Shown: one piece after another, positions 42,887-52,476 of the stretch
How positions within the stretch are numbered: the first letter of the stretch is position 1
Layout: each line of letters opens with the position of its first letter
Origin: Rhizobium sp. BK316
Lineage (GTDB): Bacteria > Pseudomonadota > Alphaproteobacteria > Rhizobiales > Rhizobiaceae
Direction: 5' to 3'
Length of the DNA: 64,000 bases
Assembly: GCF_014193695.1 (NCBI RefSeq)
Contig: NZ_JACHZR010000002.1
Span: 372,001-436,000 of the forward strand
Notes under the pieces: model-generated
The model's database searches: none
The model's input: the letters and a program-made list of their open reading frames with translations, nothing else
Told to the model about the DNA's origin: nothing
Translations under genes and position numbers: made by a program

Positions 42887-43711
42887 TCAGGCGCTCCACA
42901 ATCCGGTTGCCGCGGTCTCCCGCGCATATTGGCTGAAATCCCTTGCCGGGCGGCCGAGTATCTCTGTCACACCACCCATCACCTGCGAATTGCGCCCATC
43001 GAGCACCTGTCCGAAGAGTTCTTCCAGAAGTGCCACGATCGGTGCCGGCGTTCCCACAGCGGCAAGTTCGTCCTTGAAATCCGCCATCGATACCTGCCGA
43101 TATTCTATCGGACGGTCCGCGGCTGCGGCAATCTCGGCAACGGCTTCGCGGAAGGTCAGGGCGCGAGGGCCGGTCAGCTCATAGATCCTGTTGCGATGCC
43201 TGATGTCGGTCAGTGCCGCCACTGCCGCATCGGCAATGTCATCGGCGTCGACGAAGGGCTCCTGGATATCGCCAGCCGGCAGCTCCAGCCTGCCGGCAAT
43301 CAGCGGCTCCACGAAAGCGCCCTCGCTGAAATTCTGGCAGAACCAGGAGGCGCGCAGGATCGTGTAGTCGATCCCCGCTGCCTTGAGCGCTTCCTCGCTC
43401 CGCTGCGCCCCTTCTTCGCCTCGGCCCGAAAGCAGCACGATATGCTGCAGCCCGCACTCCCTCGCGAGCTTTGAAAGCGTTTCGATGGCCTCTGCCGCCC
43501 AGAAGACGGAAAGGTCCGGCTGGAAGGCGACATAGGCGCTCGTCGCACTCGTCAGCGCATCGCGCCAGGTCGAACGATCCTCCCAGTCGAAGACGGGTAT
43601 CGTGGAGCGGGACGCCTTGCGCACGTTAAGTCCCAGCTCTTCCAGCCTGTCGGCAATGCGGCCACCGGTTTTGCCCGATCCGCCGATCAGAACGATTTCG
43701 GAATTCTGCAT
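42887..43711 (-). CDS. NmrA-family NAD(P)-binding protein
   Basis: A 274-residue atypical SDR with IGGSGKTGGRIADRLEE (about residues 7-23) as the NAD(P) motif and the long C-terminal part of the NmrA/azoreductase-like group. HIVLLSGRGEEG is the strand usually carrying the substrate side. It faces a TetR gene across a palindromic region and leads a two-gene operon with the DUF1772 gene. Quinone or azo-type reduction is a plausible but unproved role. Confidence 0.85.
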   Translation of the reverse strand: MQNSEIVLIGGSGKTGGRIADRLEELGLNVRKASRSTIPVFDWEDRSTWRDALTSATSAYVAFQPDLSVFWAAEAIETLSKLARECGLQHIVLLSGRGEEGAQRSEEALKAAGIDYTILRASWFCQNFSEGAFVEPLIAGRLELPAGDIQEPFVDADDIADAAVAALTDIRHRNRIYELTGPRALTFREAVAEIAAAADRPIEYRQVSMADFKDELAAVGTPAPIVALLEELFGQVLDGRNSQVMGGVTEILGRPARDFSQYARETAATGLWSA

Positions 43712-43731
43712 ATCGAAACTCCTCCTCGGTT

Positions 43732-43780
43732 AAAATAAGAGAAACTCTCTCATTTGCAAAATGAGATAAACTCTCTTATT
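43732..43780. promoter_or_regulatory. palindromic TetR operator region
   Basis: TCTCATTT (43748-43755), GCA, AAATGAGA (43759-43766) is a perfect 19-bp palindrome. It is flanked on both sides by AAAATAAGAG and its reverse complement CTCTTATTTT, giving a large symmetrical site between the NmrA-like and TetR genes. Confidence 0.65.
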
Positions 43781-43810
43781 TTCTTTGTCAACAGTCGAAG
43801 GAAGCGGAAG

Positions 43811-44464
43811 ATGGCAGAAGAAGTGATCGCACGGCGCAGGCGCCAGCAGGAGTCAACCGGCCAGCCACGCCGCATCCCGAGCCAACAGCGCGGCCGCGAA
43901 CGCTTCGAAAAAATCCTGGCGGTTGCTTCCGAGCTCATCGAAAAGAATGGCAGCGATGCCCTGAAAATGAGCGAGATCGTTGAAAAGGCTGATCTTTCCT
44001 TCGGTGCCCTCTACCAATATTTCCCGGACAAGACCTCGATTATCCGCACGCTCGCCGAACGCTTCAACGAGGAAGGCCGTCAATGCGTGGCCGCCGAACT
44101 GGCCAAGGTGACGACCGCGGATAATCTGCGCACTGCGCTCTGCGTCATCGCGGATGAATATTACGCCTTCTTCCGTCGCGAGCCCGTCATGCGCGATATC
44201 TGGCACGCGACCCATACGGACAAGCTTCTTCAAGAGGTCGATGCCGAAGACATGGAATTCCATGCCCAGGCCCTGCTTTCGGTGTTACAACAGCTATGGC
44301 CCGCAGGGACCGAGGCCGAGCTGCTGGCCATCGCCCGGCTGACGATGCAGCTTCTTGCTGCTGCCGTCCGCTATGCGGTTTCGCTGGATGAGGAAGAGGG
44401 CACTCAGGCGATCGCGCTCTTCAAGAAGATGCAGGTTGCGGATATCGGCCGCCTGCTCGGCTGA
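43811..44464 (+). CDS. TetR/AcrR-family regulator
   Basis: From ATG 43811 (MAEEVIARRRRQQ), preferred over an upstream in-frame ATG at 43754 lying inside the operator, the product has 217 residues. The HTH is in ALKMSEIVEKADLSFGALYQYFPDK (about residues 50-75 in two stretches). It is divergent from the NmrA/DUF1772 operon and likely represses it and itself through the palindrome. The C-terminal ligand domain is unremarkable. Confidence 0.88.
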   Translation: MAEEVIARRRRQQESTGQPRRIPSQQRGRERFEKILAVASELIEKNGSDALKMSEIVEKADLSFGALYQYFPDKTSIIRTLAERFNEEGRQCVAAELAKVTTADNLRTALCVIADEYYAFFRREPVMRDIWHATHTDKLLQEVDAEDMEFHAQALLSVLQQLWPAGTEAELLAIARLTMQLLAAAVRYAVSLDEEEGTQAIALFKKMQVADIGRLLG

Positions 44465-44539
44465 TGGCCGCCTTCCATCTGGAAACCGGCCGCTCTTGCT
44501 GCTATTGCCGCTGGAACGTCAGTCGAAGGAGAGAGCCGC

Positions 44540-45235
44540 ATGATCCAGACCACATTCCCTGATCGCGCCGTCATGGCAGAGCTGCTGGCAAGGATGCTCT
44601 GGGAGATCAAGGCGGTGCATTTCAACGCCGAGACGCCCTACAAATACGCCTCCGGCATCATGAGCCCGGTCTATATCGACTGCCGCAAGCTCCTGTCCTT
44701 TCCGCGCATCCGCTCGACCGTGATGGATTTTGCCGCCAGCACCCTGCTGCGCGATGCCGGCTTCGAACAGTTCGATTGCATCGCCGGCGGCGAAACGGCA
44801 GGCATTCCCTTTGCCGCACTGCTTGCCGATCGCCTCGGCCTGCCGATGATCTATGTCCGCAAGAAGCCGAAAGGCCACGGCCGCAATGCCCAGATCGAAG
44901 GCGACATGAAGGAAGGTGCACGTGTCCTCATCATCGAGGACCTGACGACGGCCGGCGGCAGCATGTTCACCTTCATCGATGCCATCAGAGCCGCCGGCGG
45001 TGTCGTCGATCACGGTATCGCGCTCTTCTTCTACGGAATCTTCCCGGAGGCACATCAGCGCTTTGCCAATGGCAAGGTCCAGCTCCATTATATCGCCACC
45101 TGGCGCGAGGTTCTGGCAATTGCCAGGCAGCAGAAGCTCTTCGACGACAGGACGCTGCAGGAAGTCGAGGCCTTCCTCGATGCGCCGCTCGCATGGTCGG
45201 CAAGGAATGGTGGCGTAAGTGAGCTTTCGCTCTAG
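44540..45235 (+). CDS. pyrE: orotate phosphoribosyltransferase PyrE
   Basis: A 231-residue enzyme that joins orotate to PRPP to form orotidine 5'-phosphate. The PRPP loop is [15 protein letters not shown] (about residues 133-147). The substrate segment [17 protein letters not shown] carries the catalytic Lys-Lys/His. ISPVY-like [12 protein letters not shown] lies near the N terminus. A GGAGAG site precedes the ATG. The fructokinase gene follows after 62 bases. Confidence 0.95.
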   Translation: MIQTTFPDRAVMAELLARMLWEIKAVHFNAETPYKYASGIMSPVYIDCRKLLSFPRIRSTVMDFAASTLLRDAGFEQFDCIAGGETAGIPFAALLADRLGLPMIYVRKKPKGHGRNAQIEGDMKEGARVLIIEDLTTAGGSMFTFIDAIRAAGGVVDHGIALFFYGIFPEAHQRFANGKVQLHYIATWREVLAIARQQKLFDDRTLQEVEAFLDAPLAWSARNGGVSELSL

Positions 45236-45297
45236 CCTTTTGACAAAAGCTCGCTTAATCGATTGAGAAACGCGTAAGTCCTGTTGGGAGGAATTCG

Positions 45298-46224
45298 ATG
45301 ATTTTGTGCTGCGGCGAAGCTCTGATCGACATGCTGCCGAGGGATACGACCCTGGGCGAAAAGGGTTTTGCGCCCTATGCCGGCGGCGCGATCTTCAATA
45401 CCGCGATTGCGCTCGGCCGCCTCGGCATTCCGACGGCTTTCTTCACCGGCATTGCCGACGACATGATGGGCGAAATCCTGCTCGATACGCTGAAGGCGAG
45501 CAATGTCGATTACAGCCCGTGCGCCATCACGCCGCGCCCGTCGACGATCGCCTTCGTCAAGCTCGTCAATGGTCAGGCGACCTATGCCTTCTACGACGAG
45601 GGCACGGCCGGCCGCATGATCACGACAGATGACCTGCCGACCCTTGGCGCTGACTGCGAAGCGCTGCATTTCGGCGCGATCAGCCTCATCCCGAGCCCCT
45701 GCGGCGAAACCTACGAGGCGCTGCTGAACCGTGAAGCCGCCACACGCGTCATCTCGCTCGACCCGAACATCCGCCCCGGCTTCATCAAGGACAAGCCGGC
45801 GCACATGGCCCGCATCAAGCGCATGGCCGCCAAGTCCGACATCGTGAAATTCTCCGACGAGGATCTCGAATGGTTCGGCCTGGAAGGCGATCACGATACG
45901 CTGGCCGCCCACTGGCTGAACCACGGCGCCAAGCTCGTCGTCATCACCAAGGGTGCAGAAGGCGCCACCGGCTACACTAATGCGCGCAAGGTCACCGTGC
46001 CGAGCGAGCGCGTCACGGTCGTCGATACGGTCGGCGCCGGCGACACTTTCGATGCCGGCGTCCTCGCCTCGCTGAAGATGGATAACCTGCTGACCAAGTC
46101 GCAGGTCGCCAATCTCGATGAGCAGGCCCTGCGCAATGCTTTGGCTCTTGGCGCCAAGGCTGCCGCGGTGACCGTCTCGCGCGCCGGTGCAAATCCGCCC
46201 TGGGCACGCGAAATCGGGCTCTAA
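45298..46224 (+). CDS. fructokinase (PfkB family)
   Basis: A 308-residue PfkB-type sugar kinase that phosphorylates fructose to fructose 6-phosphate, the form that enters Pgi and the Entner-Doudoroff route. The first family block is YAGGAIFNTAIALGRLG (near residue 24) and the second is DTVGAGDTFDAGVLA with the catalytic Asp near residue 250. It ends with ANPPWAREIGL, a tail that recurs in the unrelated desaturase at 46866-47819. It complements the frc transporter 7-10 kb upstream. Confidence 0.92.
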   Translation: MILCCGEALIDMLPRDTTLGEKGFAPYAGGAIFNTAIALGRLGIPTAFFTGIADDMMGEILLDTLKASNVDYSPCAITPRPSTIAFVKLVNGQATYAFYDEGTAGRMITTDDLPTLGADCEALHFGAISLIPSPCGETYEALLNREAATRVISLDPNIRPGFIKDKPAHMARIKRMAAKSDIVKFSDEDLEWFGLEGDHDTLAAHWLNHGAKLVVITKGAEGATGYTNARKVTVPSERVTVVDTVGAGDTFDAGVLASLKMDNLLTKSQVANLDEQALRNALALGAKAAAVTVSRAGANPPWAREIGL

Positions 46225-46334
46225 AGCCGGAGCCGCAGTCTTTCGATTCCCTTCTCCCGGAAGAGAAGGGGATAAGCCACAACGTATCGACGCCCTGTTT
46301 CTCGCGCCACGCGAGCGCAGGATCTGTCCGGTGC

Positions 46335-46724
46335 TCAAGGCAATTCTTTCGCGCGTGCGCGCGTCTGGCTTTCCTTCTTGATCGGCCGACCGACCGGGCA
46401 GACCTCCTGCACGAAGCCGTTGAGCGTGTTGACGAGATTGTTCTCGATCAGGGAATAGTGGACGAACTGCCCCTGTTTCTCTCGCCGGATCAGCCCCGCC
46501 GTCTCAAGGACGGAAAGATGTTGCGAGACGGCTGGCTTGGACATGCTGAACCGGTCGGCGATCTCGCCAGCCGTAAGGCTAGATGCAGAGAGATAGGCCA
46601 GGATCTTCCGGCGCGGCGCACTGGAAAGCGCGTGAAATATCCGCTGGGCGGCGCTGACGGATCCGTCTTCTGCAGCGTCATCGAAAGTTTCTTCTTCCAA
46701 GTCTGATCTCCGTGCCTGCGGCAT
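46335..46724 (-). CDS. ArsR-family winged-helix repressor
   Basis: A 129-residue ArsR/SmtB-type regulator. The winged helix runs from about residue 25 to 95 with MSKPAVSQHLSVLETAGLI as the recognition region and REKQGQFVHYSL as the wing. No CxC metal motif (ELCVCDL) is present; the only Cys is near the C terminus (EVCPVG), so a classical arsenite or zinc sensor is not indicated. It is divergent from the desaturase gene across a 36-bp perfect palindrome and likely represses both. Confidence 0.9.
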   Translation of the reverse strand: MPQARRSDLEEETFDDAAEDGSVSAAQRIFHALSSAPRRKILAYLSASSLTAGEIADRFSMSKPAVSQHLSVLETAGLIRREKQGQFVHYSLIENNLVNTLNGFVQEVCPVGRPIKKESQTRARAKELP

Positions 46725-46741
46725 AGTTGCATCGATCCGTT

Positions 46742-46777
46742 AAACAATTAAGCAATTAACGCATTGCTTAATTGTTT
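46742..46777. promoter_or_regulatory. 36-bp perfect palindrome, ArsR operator
   Basis: AAACAATTAAGCAAT (46742-46756), TAACGC and ATTGCTTAATTGTTT (46763-46777) have 15-bp perfectly complementary arms. The position 18 bases before the ArsR start, within the divergent promoter region, indicates a repressor site, probably for two ArsR dimers. Confidence 0.75.
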
Positions 46778-46865
46778 CTCTTCGTGCAAAGTAATTAGAT
46801 AATTCCTTAAATAATGAATTGGTGGGCGATGTTCAAGCGTTGAATGCGCCCGGAAGGAGTTTGCC

Positions 46866-47819
46866 ATGAGCAGTATTTCCACCGGACGCATGATCGATGA
46901 CAACAGCGATCCAGTGAAGGGCAGGGTGGTCTGGATACCCGCAAAGTCGATCTGGATCACCGCCATGACCTCGATTGCCGTAATTGGCGGGCCGCTGACC
47001 TTTACGTGGAGCACCTTTGCCGTCTTCATCCTGTTGACCGCCGTCACGATCTGCCTCGGTCATTCGGTCGGCATGCACCGGCTGCTGATCCACCGGTCAT
47101 TCAGCACGCATATCTGGATGGAGCACTTTCTCGTCTATCTCGGTACATTGGTCGGCATGGCCGGCCCCTTTGGCATGATCTACGCACATGACATTCGTGA
47201 TTGGGCGCAACGGCAGCGAGACTGCCATGATCTCTTTGCCCATCGGCGGCCTTTCTTCATCGATGCCTTCTGGCAGATGCATTGCACGGTGGCGCTGGAC
47301 CACCCGCCGCGCTTCGTCCTTGGCGAGCGAGAACGGCGCGATCGCTTCTATCGCTTCCTGGAGGCAACATGGATGGCGCAGCAGCTTCCCCTGGCGCTCG
47401 TGCTCTTCACGCTGGGCGGATTGCCGTGGGTGGTTTGGGGTATTGCCGTGCGGATATCGGTGTCGCTGACCGGACACTGGCTGGTCGGCCACTTTGCCCA
47501 TCGCGACGGCCATCAGGGCTGGAGTGTCGATGATGTAGCGGTGCAGGGTTATAACCTGCCGCGTTTCGGGCTGGTGACCTTTGGCGAGAGTTTCCACGGC
47601 AACCATCATGCCTTTCCAGAATCCGCCCGGCTCGGCATCGAGCCGGGGCAGCCGGATCTCGGTTGGTATTTCATCCGGCTGCTGGCAAGTCTCCGCCTGG
47701 CTTCGGCAATCAAGCTCCCACACACGATTGCGCCAAGACGAGGTTTGAAACGCGTCAACGCATCCGAAACGCCTGATGATCGCGCCAACCCGCCCTGGGC
47801 TCGAGAAATCGGCCTCTGA
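46866..47819 (+). CDS. acyl-CoA/fatty acid desaturase-family protein
   Basis: A 317-residue membrane di-iron desaturase. Hydrophobic stretches at about 30-65 precede the first His box HRLLIH (71-76). The second motif lies in IYAHDIRDWAQRQRDCHDLF and HRRPFF, and the third is SFHGNHHAFP. The membrane-desaturase fold inserts double bonds into membrane acyl chains at the cytoplasmic side. The divergent ArsR gene and its palindrome suggest controlled expression. The last eleven residues, ANPPWAREIGL, are identical to the end of the fructokinase upstream, although the proteins are unrelated. Confidence 0.88.
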   Translation: MSSISTGRMIDDNSDPVKGRVVWIPAKSIWITAMTSIAVIGGPLTFTWSTFAVFILLTAVTICLGHSVGMHRLLIHRSFSTHIWMEHFLVYLGTLVGMAGPFGMIYAHDIRDWAQRQRDCHDLFAHRRPFFIDAFWQMHCTVALDHPPRFVLGERERRDRFYRFLEATWMAQQLPLALVLFTLGGLPWVVWGIAVRISVSLTGHWLVGHFAHRDGHQGWSVDDVAVQGYNLPRFGLVTFGESFHGNHHAFPESARLGIEPGQPDLGWYFIRLLASLRLASAIKLPHTIAPRRGLKRVNASETPDDRANPPWAREIGL

Positions 47820-47822
47820 GGC

Positions 47823-48626
47823 TCATTCGATCCGGTCGAGAAAGGCGCGGACCTCGCGATTGAAGAGGTCCGGCTGCTGCAACGGCGCGAAATGGCTGAC
47901 ACCGGGCATGAGCACGAATTCCGCATCCGGGATCGTCCTTGCCAGATAGTCGGCGTGCTCAGGCTTGATGAACTCGTCATGCTCGCCGAGCACGATGGAA
48001 ACCGGCACCTTGATGCCGGCCAGCTGCTCCGCCGAGTAGTTGGGCTCCGTCGCCATCATTTTCGAGACATCGCCAACGAAAGCCTCGAACTGATCAGGCG
48101 TCGCCGATAGTGCCTGATAATCCTTCCTGTGGCGGCTGAAACAGCGGTCGATGACGGGAGTCGCCTTGAATTCCTTGGTGCCGCTGGGGTCCATGTTGCA
48201 GGCGAAGAAGAAGACACCGCAGACGCGGTCCGGGTGCTGGTCGGCCAGGATCAGCGATGTACAGGCGCCATCGCTCCAGCCGACGAAAGCCGCCTCCTCG
48301 ATCCCGGCATGATCCATGACGGCCAGCACATCGGAAGCCATCAGGTGATAGGTGTAGGGGCGGTGGTCACGCGTGCTGCGGCCATGACCGCGGCTGTCGA
48401 TCACCACGACGCGATGACCGGCCTCGACAAGATCGGGAACCTGATAACCCCAGTTGCCACTATTGCCGAGCCCGCCATGCAGCAGGATGACGGCTGGACC
48501 GGCGCCGTAACTAGCATACCAGATGCGCGCGCCCTTGTTCTCGACGAAGCCCTGTTCATCCGAGGGCGGCAATGGCAGCGCACCCTTTGCCTCGAAGTTC
48601 ACCAGCTCATCATCCGTTGCAGTCAT
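47823..48626 (-). CDS. alpha/beta hydrolase
   Basis: A 267-residue soluble alpha/beta hydrolase from ATG 48626, preceded by GGAGGAGC. The oxyanion motif is LLHGGLGNSGNW, the nucleophile elbow VGWSDGACTS has Asp-flanked Ser (GWSDG), LGEHDEF holds the acid, and GVSHFAP the catalytic His. This fits dienelactone-hydrolase or haloperoxidase-like esterases; the substrate is not assigned. It converges with the desaturase gene, three bases apart. Confidence 0.9.
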   Translation of the reverse strand: MTATDDELVNFEAKGALPLPPSDEQGFVENKGARIWYASYGAGPAVILLHGGLGNSGNWGYQVPDLVEAGHRVVVIDSRGHGRSTRDHRPYTYHLMASDVLAVMDHAGIEEAAFVGWSDGACTSLILADQHPDRVCGVFFFACNMDPSGTKEFKATPVIDRCFSRHRKDYQALSATPDQFEAFVGDVSKMMATEPNYSAEQLAGIKVPVSIVLGEHDEFIKPEHADYLARTIPDAEFVLMPGVSHFAPLQQPDLFNREVRAFLDRIE

Positions 48627-48690
48627 CGGCTCCTCCTCCGTCACTCTCTTTATAGACGACGAGATGTTCTGCAATTCGACAGGGTCAAAT

Positions 48691-48722
48691 AAAAAAGCCC
48701 ACCCGCGTGACGGATGGGCTTC
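48691..48722 (-). terminator. pgi terminator
   Basis: On the minus strand GCCCATCCG and CGGGTGGGC pair, followed by TTTTTTATTT, 20 bases after the pgi stop. Confidence 0.85.
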
Positions 48723-48742
48723 GATAGCAGCGCGATCGCGAA

Positions 48743-50368
48743 TTACTTGGCGAGTTTTGCCAGTGCCGCGACCAACCCTTGAGTCGAGGAATCGTGGCCG
48801 GCGGCACTCTCCTTGCCTTCGACGACCGGGAGCAGGCCAGTCGCCAGCTCCTTGCCGAGCTCCACGCCCCACTGGTCGAACGAATTGATGCGGAAGAGCA
48901 CGCCTTCGACGAAAACGCGGTGCTCGTAGAGCGCGATCAGGCGGCCGAGCGCATAGGGCGTCAGCTTGTCGTAGACGAAGGTGATCGACGGGCGGTTGCC
49001 GGTGAAGACGCGGTGCGGGGCGATGAAATCGGCCTTCTTGTCGTCCATGCCCTTGTCGGTCAGCTGCTTCTTGGCTTCCGCGAAAGTGCGGCCCTTCATC
49101 AGCGCTTCCGACTGGGCGAGGACATTCGACATTAGGAGCTGATGCTGATGGCGCAGCTCCGGCTCGAAACCGTTGGCGGCGATCATGAATTCGGCGGGGA
49201 TGATGCTCGTGCCCTGATGGATGAGCTGGTAGAAGGCGTGCTGACCGTTGGTGCCGGGCTCACCCCAGACAACAGGGCCGGAATTGCCTTCGACCGGCGT
49301 GCCGTCGATGGTGACTCCCTTGCCGTTCGATTCCATGTCGAGCTGCTGCAGATAGGCCGGGAAGCGCGACAGGCGCTGGTCGTAGGGCAGGATGGCGCGT
49401 GTCGGGTAACCCAGCACGTTGCGGTGATAGAAGCCGATGAGGCCGAGCAGCATCGGCAGGTTTTCGGTAATCGGCGCCTTACGGAAATGATTGTCGACGG
49501 CATGAGCGCCATCGAGGAACTTGCCGAAATTCTCCGGGCCGACAGCGATCATCAGCGGCAGGCCGATGGCCGACCAGATCGAGTAGCGGCCGCCGACCCA
49601 GTCCCAGAAGCCGAAGACACGTTCGCTTTCGATGCCGAAGGCCGCGACCTTGTCGAGCGCCGTCGAAACTGCGGCAAAGTGGTGCTGAACGGCAGCTTCA
49701 CCAAGCGCGCTGGCGATGAACTTGCGCGCCGTCTGCGCATTGGTCATCGTCTCGACCGTGGTGAAGGTCTTGGAGGCGACGATGAAGAGCGTCGTTTCCG
49801 GCTCCACCAGCTTCAGGACGTCGGCGATGTGGGCGCCGTCGATATTGGAGACGAAATGGGCGCGCGGGCCGTCATGGAAGGGGGCGAGCGCCAGCGTCGC
49901 CATGACAGGGCCGAGATCCGATCCGCCGATGCCGATATTGATGACATCGGTGATTTTCTTGCCGGTCGCGCCCTTCAGCGCGCCGGAACGCACGCCGTCG
50001 GCAAACTTGCCCATGGCTGTCAGTACGGCGTTGACGTCAGGCATGACATCCTTGCCGTCGACCAGAACGGGCGTGTTGGAGCGGTTGCGCAGCGCGGTGT
50101 GTAGCACGGCGCGGTCCTCGGTGAAGTTGATCGCCTTGCCGGAGAACATCTCCTCACGCTTCGTCTCGACGCCGCCTTCTTCGGCGAGCTTCACCAGAAG
50201 CTTCAGGATCTCGTCGTTCACGGCCGTCTTGGAATAATCCATCAGCAAGTCGTCAAGCGATACGGAAAAGTGCTGGAAGCGCTGCGGATCGGCTGCAAAT
50301 GCGGCGCGCAGATCGGTGGCCTTGGTGGCGGCCGCAGTGCTCTTCAGTTGTTCGACGATGGCATTCAT
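48743..50368 (-). CDS. pgi: glucose-6-phosphate isomerase
   Basis: A 541-residue enzyme interconverting glucose 6-phosphate and fructose 6-phosphate. The family signatures are [13 protein letters not shown] near residue 145, [18 protein letters not shown] near residue 255, and [11 protein letters not shown] near 385, the last holding the active-site His. Length and layout are those of the E. coli type. GGAGCC precedes the ATG. With the fructokinase it connects fructose taken up by FrcBCA to hexose-phosphate metabolism. Confidence 0.97.
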   Translation of the reverse strand: MNAIVEQLKSTAAATKATDLRAAFAADPQRFQHFSVSLDDLLMDYSKTAVNDEILKLLVKLAEEGGVETKREEMFSGKAINFTEDRAVLHTALRNRSNTPVLVDGKDVMPDVNAVLTAMGKFADGVRSGALKGATGKKITDVINIGIGGSDLGPVMATLALAPFHDGPRAHFVSNIDGAHIADVLKLVEPETTLFIVASKTFTTVETMTNAQTARKFIASALGEAAVQHHFAAVSTALDKVAAFGIESERVFGFWDWVGGRYSIWSAIGLPLMIAVGPENFGKFLDGAHAVDNHFRKAPITENLPMLLGLIGFYHRNVLGYPTRAILPYDQRLSRFPAYLQQLDMESNGKGVTIDGTPVEGNSGPVVWGEPGTNGQHAFYQLIHQGTSIIPAEFMIAANGFEPELRHQHQLLMSNVLAQSEALMKGRTFAEAKKQLTDKGMDDKKADFIAPHRVFTGNRPSITFVYDKLTPYALGRLIALYEHRVFVEGVLFRINSFDQWGVELGKELATGLLPVVEGKESAAGHDSSTQGLVAALAKLAK

Positions 50369-50452
50369 GGGAGGCTCCTTTGGAGGCGGAGAGGGTCACG
50401 GAAACTATTCTCTTTCCCGCAGCCAAATCAAGTTCAGCCATCTGACCAAATA

Positions 50453-50486
50453 TGAAAAAAGCCACCCGCGACAAGCGGATGGCCCT
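50453..50486 (-). terminator. fadD terminator
   Basis: On the minus strand GGCCATCCGC pairs with GCGGGTGGC and a TTTTTT run follows, just downstream of the fadD stop. Confidence 0.8.
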
Positions 50487-50508
50487 CAATTTCACGAGAC
50501 CGTCAAAT

Positions 50509-52209
50509 TCAGCCGCGCAGGTCCTTGCGCAGGATCTTGCCGACGGGGCTCTTCGGCAGTTCGGTGCGGAATTCGATGAAACGCGGCCGTTTGTAATTGG
50601 TGAGATTGGCCGCGCAATGGGCCTTCACATCGGCTTCGGTGAGAGCGGGATCCTTGCGCACGATGAAGAGTTTTACCGCCTCACCGGAATGCCCGTCCGG
50701 AACGCCGATCGCCGCAGCCTCGAGGATGCCGGGATGCATGGCCGCCACTTCCTCGATCTCGTTCGGATAGACGTTGAAGCCGGAGACGAGGATCATGTCC
50801 TTCTTGCGGTCGACGATCTTGGTGTAACCGCGCTCGTCCATGAAACCCATGTCGCCGCTGCGGAAATAGCCATCAGGCGTCATCACCTTCGCCGTCTCCT
50901 CCGGCTTGTTCCAGTAACCGGCCATGACCTGCGGCCCGCGGATGCAGATCTCGCCGATCTCGCCAAGCGGCAGCGAATTGCCGTCTTCGTCTCTGATGTC
51001 GAGTTCCGTCGACGGTATGGGAAGGCCGATCGAGCCCGTGAACTCGGGTGAATCGAAGCGGTTGGCCGTCGCCACCGGTGACGTCTCGGAGAGACCGTAG
51101 CCCTCGGTAACATGCGAGCCGGTGACCTTCAGCCAGCGTTCCGCCACAGGCCGCTGCACGGCCATGCCGCCGCCGAGCGACATGACGAGCGAGGAGAAGT
51201 CGAGCTTGGCAAAGTCGGCATTGTTGAGCAGCGCGTTGAACAGCGTATTGAGGCCGGGGAAGATGTGGATGTTCGACTTCTGGAATTCCTTCACCAGCCC
51301 CGGAATGTCGCGCGGATTGGCGATCAGCACATTATGGGCGCCAAGCGACATGCCCATCAGCGAATTCACCGTCAGCGCGAAGATATGGTAGAGCGGCAGG
51401 GCGCAAAGGAAATTCAGGACGTCAGGCTGCTTCTTCTTGTCGAAGGCGGATTTCAGCCAGAGCTGCAGCTGCATCTTGTTGGCAAGCAGGTTCTGGTGCG
51501 TCAGCACTGCACCCTTGGCAATGCCGGTCGTCCCACCCGTATATTGCAGGAAGGCGATGTCGCCGCCTGAGAGTGCGACAGGCGCAAGCGTCTTCTTCGC
51601 CCCTTCCGCAAGCACCTGCCCAAAGCTCTTGTGCTGCGGGATGGACCAGGATGGCACCAGCTTCTTCACCCGGCGAACGACGAAATTGATGATATGCCCC
51701 TTGGGGCCGAGCATTTCGCCGAGAGAGGTGACGACGACATGGCGCAGGTCGGTCTTGTTGATGACCTGCTCGACGGTGCGCGCGAAGTTTTCCAGAACAA
51801 AAATCGCCTTGGCGCCGGAATCGTTGAGTTGGTGCTCGAGCTCGCGCGGCGTATAGAGCGGGTTGACGTTCACTACGACGAGGCCGGCGCGCAGGATGCC
51901 ATAGACGGCGACGGGATTCTGCAGCACATTCGGCATCATCACGGCGACACGATCGCCCTTCTGCAGGCCGACGCTCTGCAGCCAGGCGGCCACCTTGCGG
52001 GTCTGCGCTTCGAGCTCGCGATAGGTCATCGTCCTGCCCATGCTGGAAAAGGCTTTCCGATCGGCAAAGCGCGTGCAGCTCTTTTCCAGGAGATCCGGCA
52101 GCGATGCGAATTCCAGTGGGGGAATCTGGGCCGGAACGACATCCGGATAGGTGGCAAGCCATGGTTTTTCCGGTTTCGCACCGCTTGGGTGGACGGAAAT
52201 GCTGTTCAT
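50509..52209 (-). CDS. fadD: long-chain fatty acid-CoA ligase
   Basis: From ATG 52209 with GGGAGAG ahead of it, the product has 566 residues. It activates long-chain fatty acids to acyl-CoA at the inner membrane. The AMP-binding motif is QYTGGTTGIAKGAVLTH (about residue 215). The second signature is GYGLSETSP, the third YFRSGDMGF, and the C-terminal lysine lies in PKSPVGKILRKDLRG. Several FadD-type genes occur in rhizobia, so physiological role is not certain. A palindrome 129 bases upstream may be its regulatory site. Confidence 0.95.
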   Translation of the reverse strand: MNSISVHPSGAKPEKPWLATYPDVVPAQIPPLEFASLPDLLEKSCTRFADRKAFSSMGRTMTYRELEAQTRKVAAWLQSVGLQKGDRVAVMMPNVLQNPVAVYGILRAGLVVVNVNPLYTPRELEHQLNDSGAKAIFVLENFARTVEQVINKTDLRHVVVTSLGEMLGPKGHIINFVVRRVKKLVPSWSIPQHKSFGQVLAEGAKKTLAPVALSGGDIAFLQYTGGTTGIAKGAVLTHQNLLANKMQLQLWLKSAFDKKKQPDVLNFLCALPLYHIFALTVNSLMGMSLGAHNVLIANPRDIPGLVKEFQKSNIHIFPGLNTLFNALLNNADFAKLDFSSLVMSLGGGMAVQRPVAERWLKVTGSHVTEGYGLSETSPVATANRFDSPEFTGSIGLPIPSTELDIRDEDGNSLPLGEIGEICIRGPQVMAGYWNKPEETAKVMTPDGYFRSGDMGFMDERGYTKIVDRKKDMILVSGFNVYPNEIEEVAAMHPGILEAAAIGVPDGHSGEAVKLFIVRKDPALTEADVKAHCAANLTNYKRPRFIEFRTELPKSPVGKILRKDLRG

Positions 52210-52337
52210 TTTCTCTCTCCCATTCGGCCGCCGAAACCGGGTTTGCACCGGCATCGATCGGGAGATTCCTCCATCTCCCGTCAAGGCAGCTTATGCCATT
52301 GCTTGAAGGGTTCAAGCAACTTGAGGCTACAATAACC

Positions 52338-52353
52338 TTGACGTAAACGTCAA
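52338..52353. promoter_or_regulatory. palindromic regulatory site before fadD
   Basis: TTGACGT, AA and ACGTCAA make a perfect 16-bp palindrome. It resembles the motif remembered for LiuR/MerR-type regulators of fatty-acid and branched-chain degradation, and overlaps a TTGACG-like -35 box for fadD on the minus strand. The regulator itself is not in the window. Confidence 0.45.
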
Positions 52354-52476
52354 TATCGCAATAGCCGCCGTGAATAGTGTGCAACAGGGAACTTTGAAAC
52401 GCAGGGCACGTTTTGCCAGTGTGGATGAATCAAGCGTGGATGAACCCACGAGGAAACGACGAAAAGGAGGTGCGTA

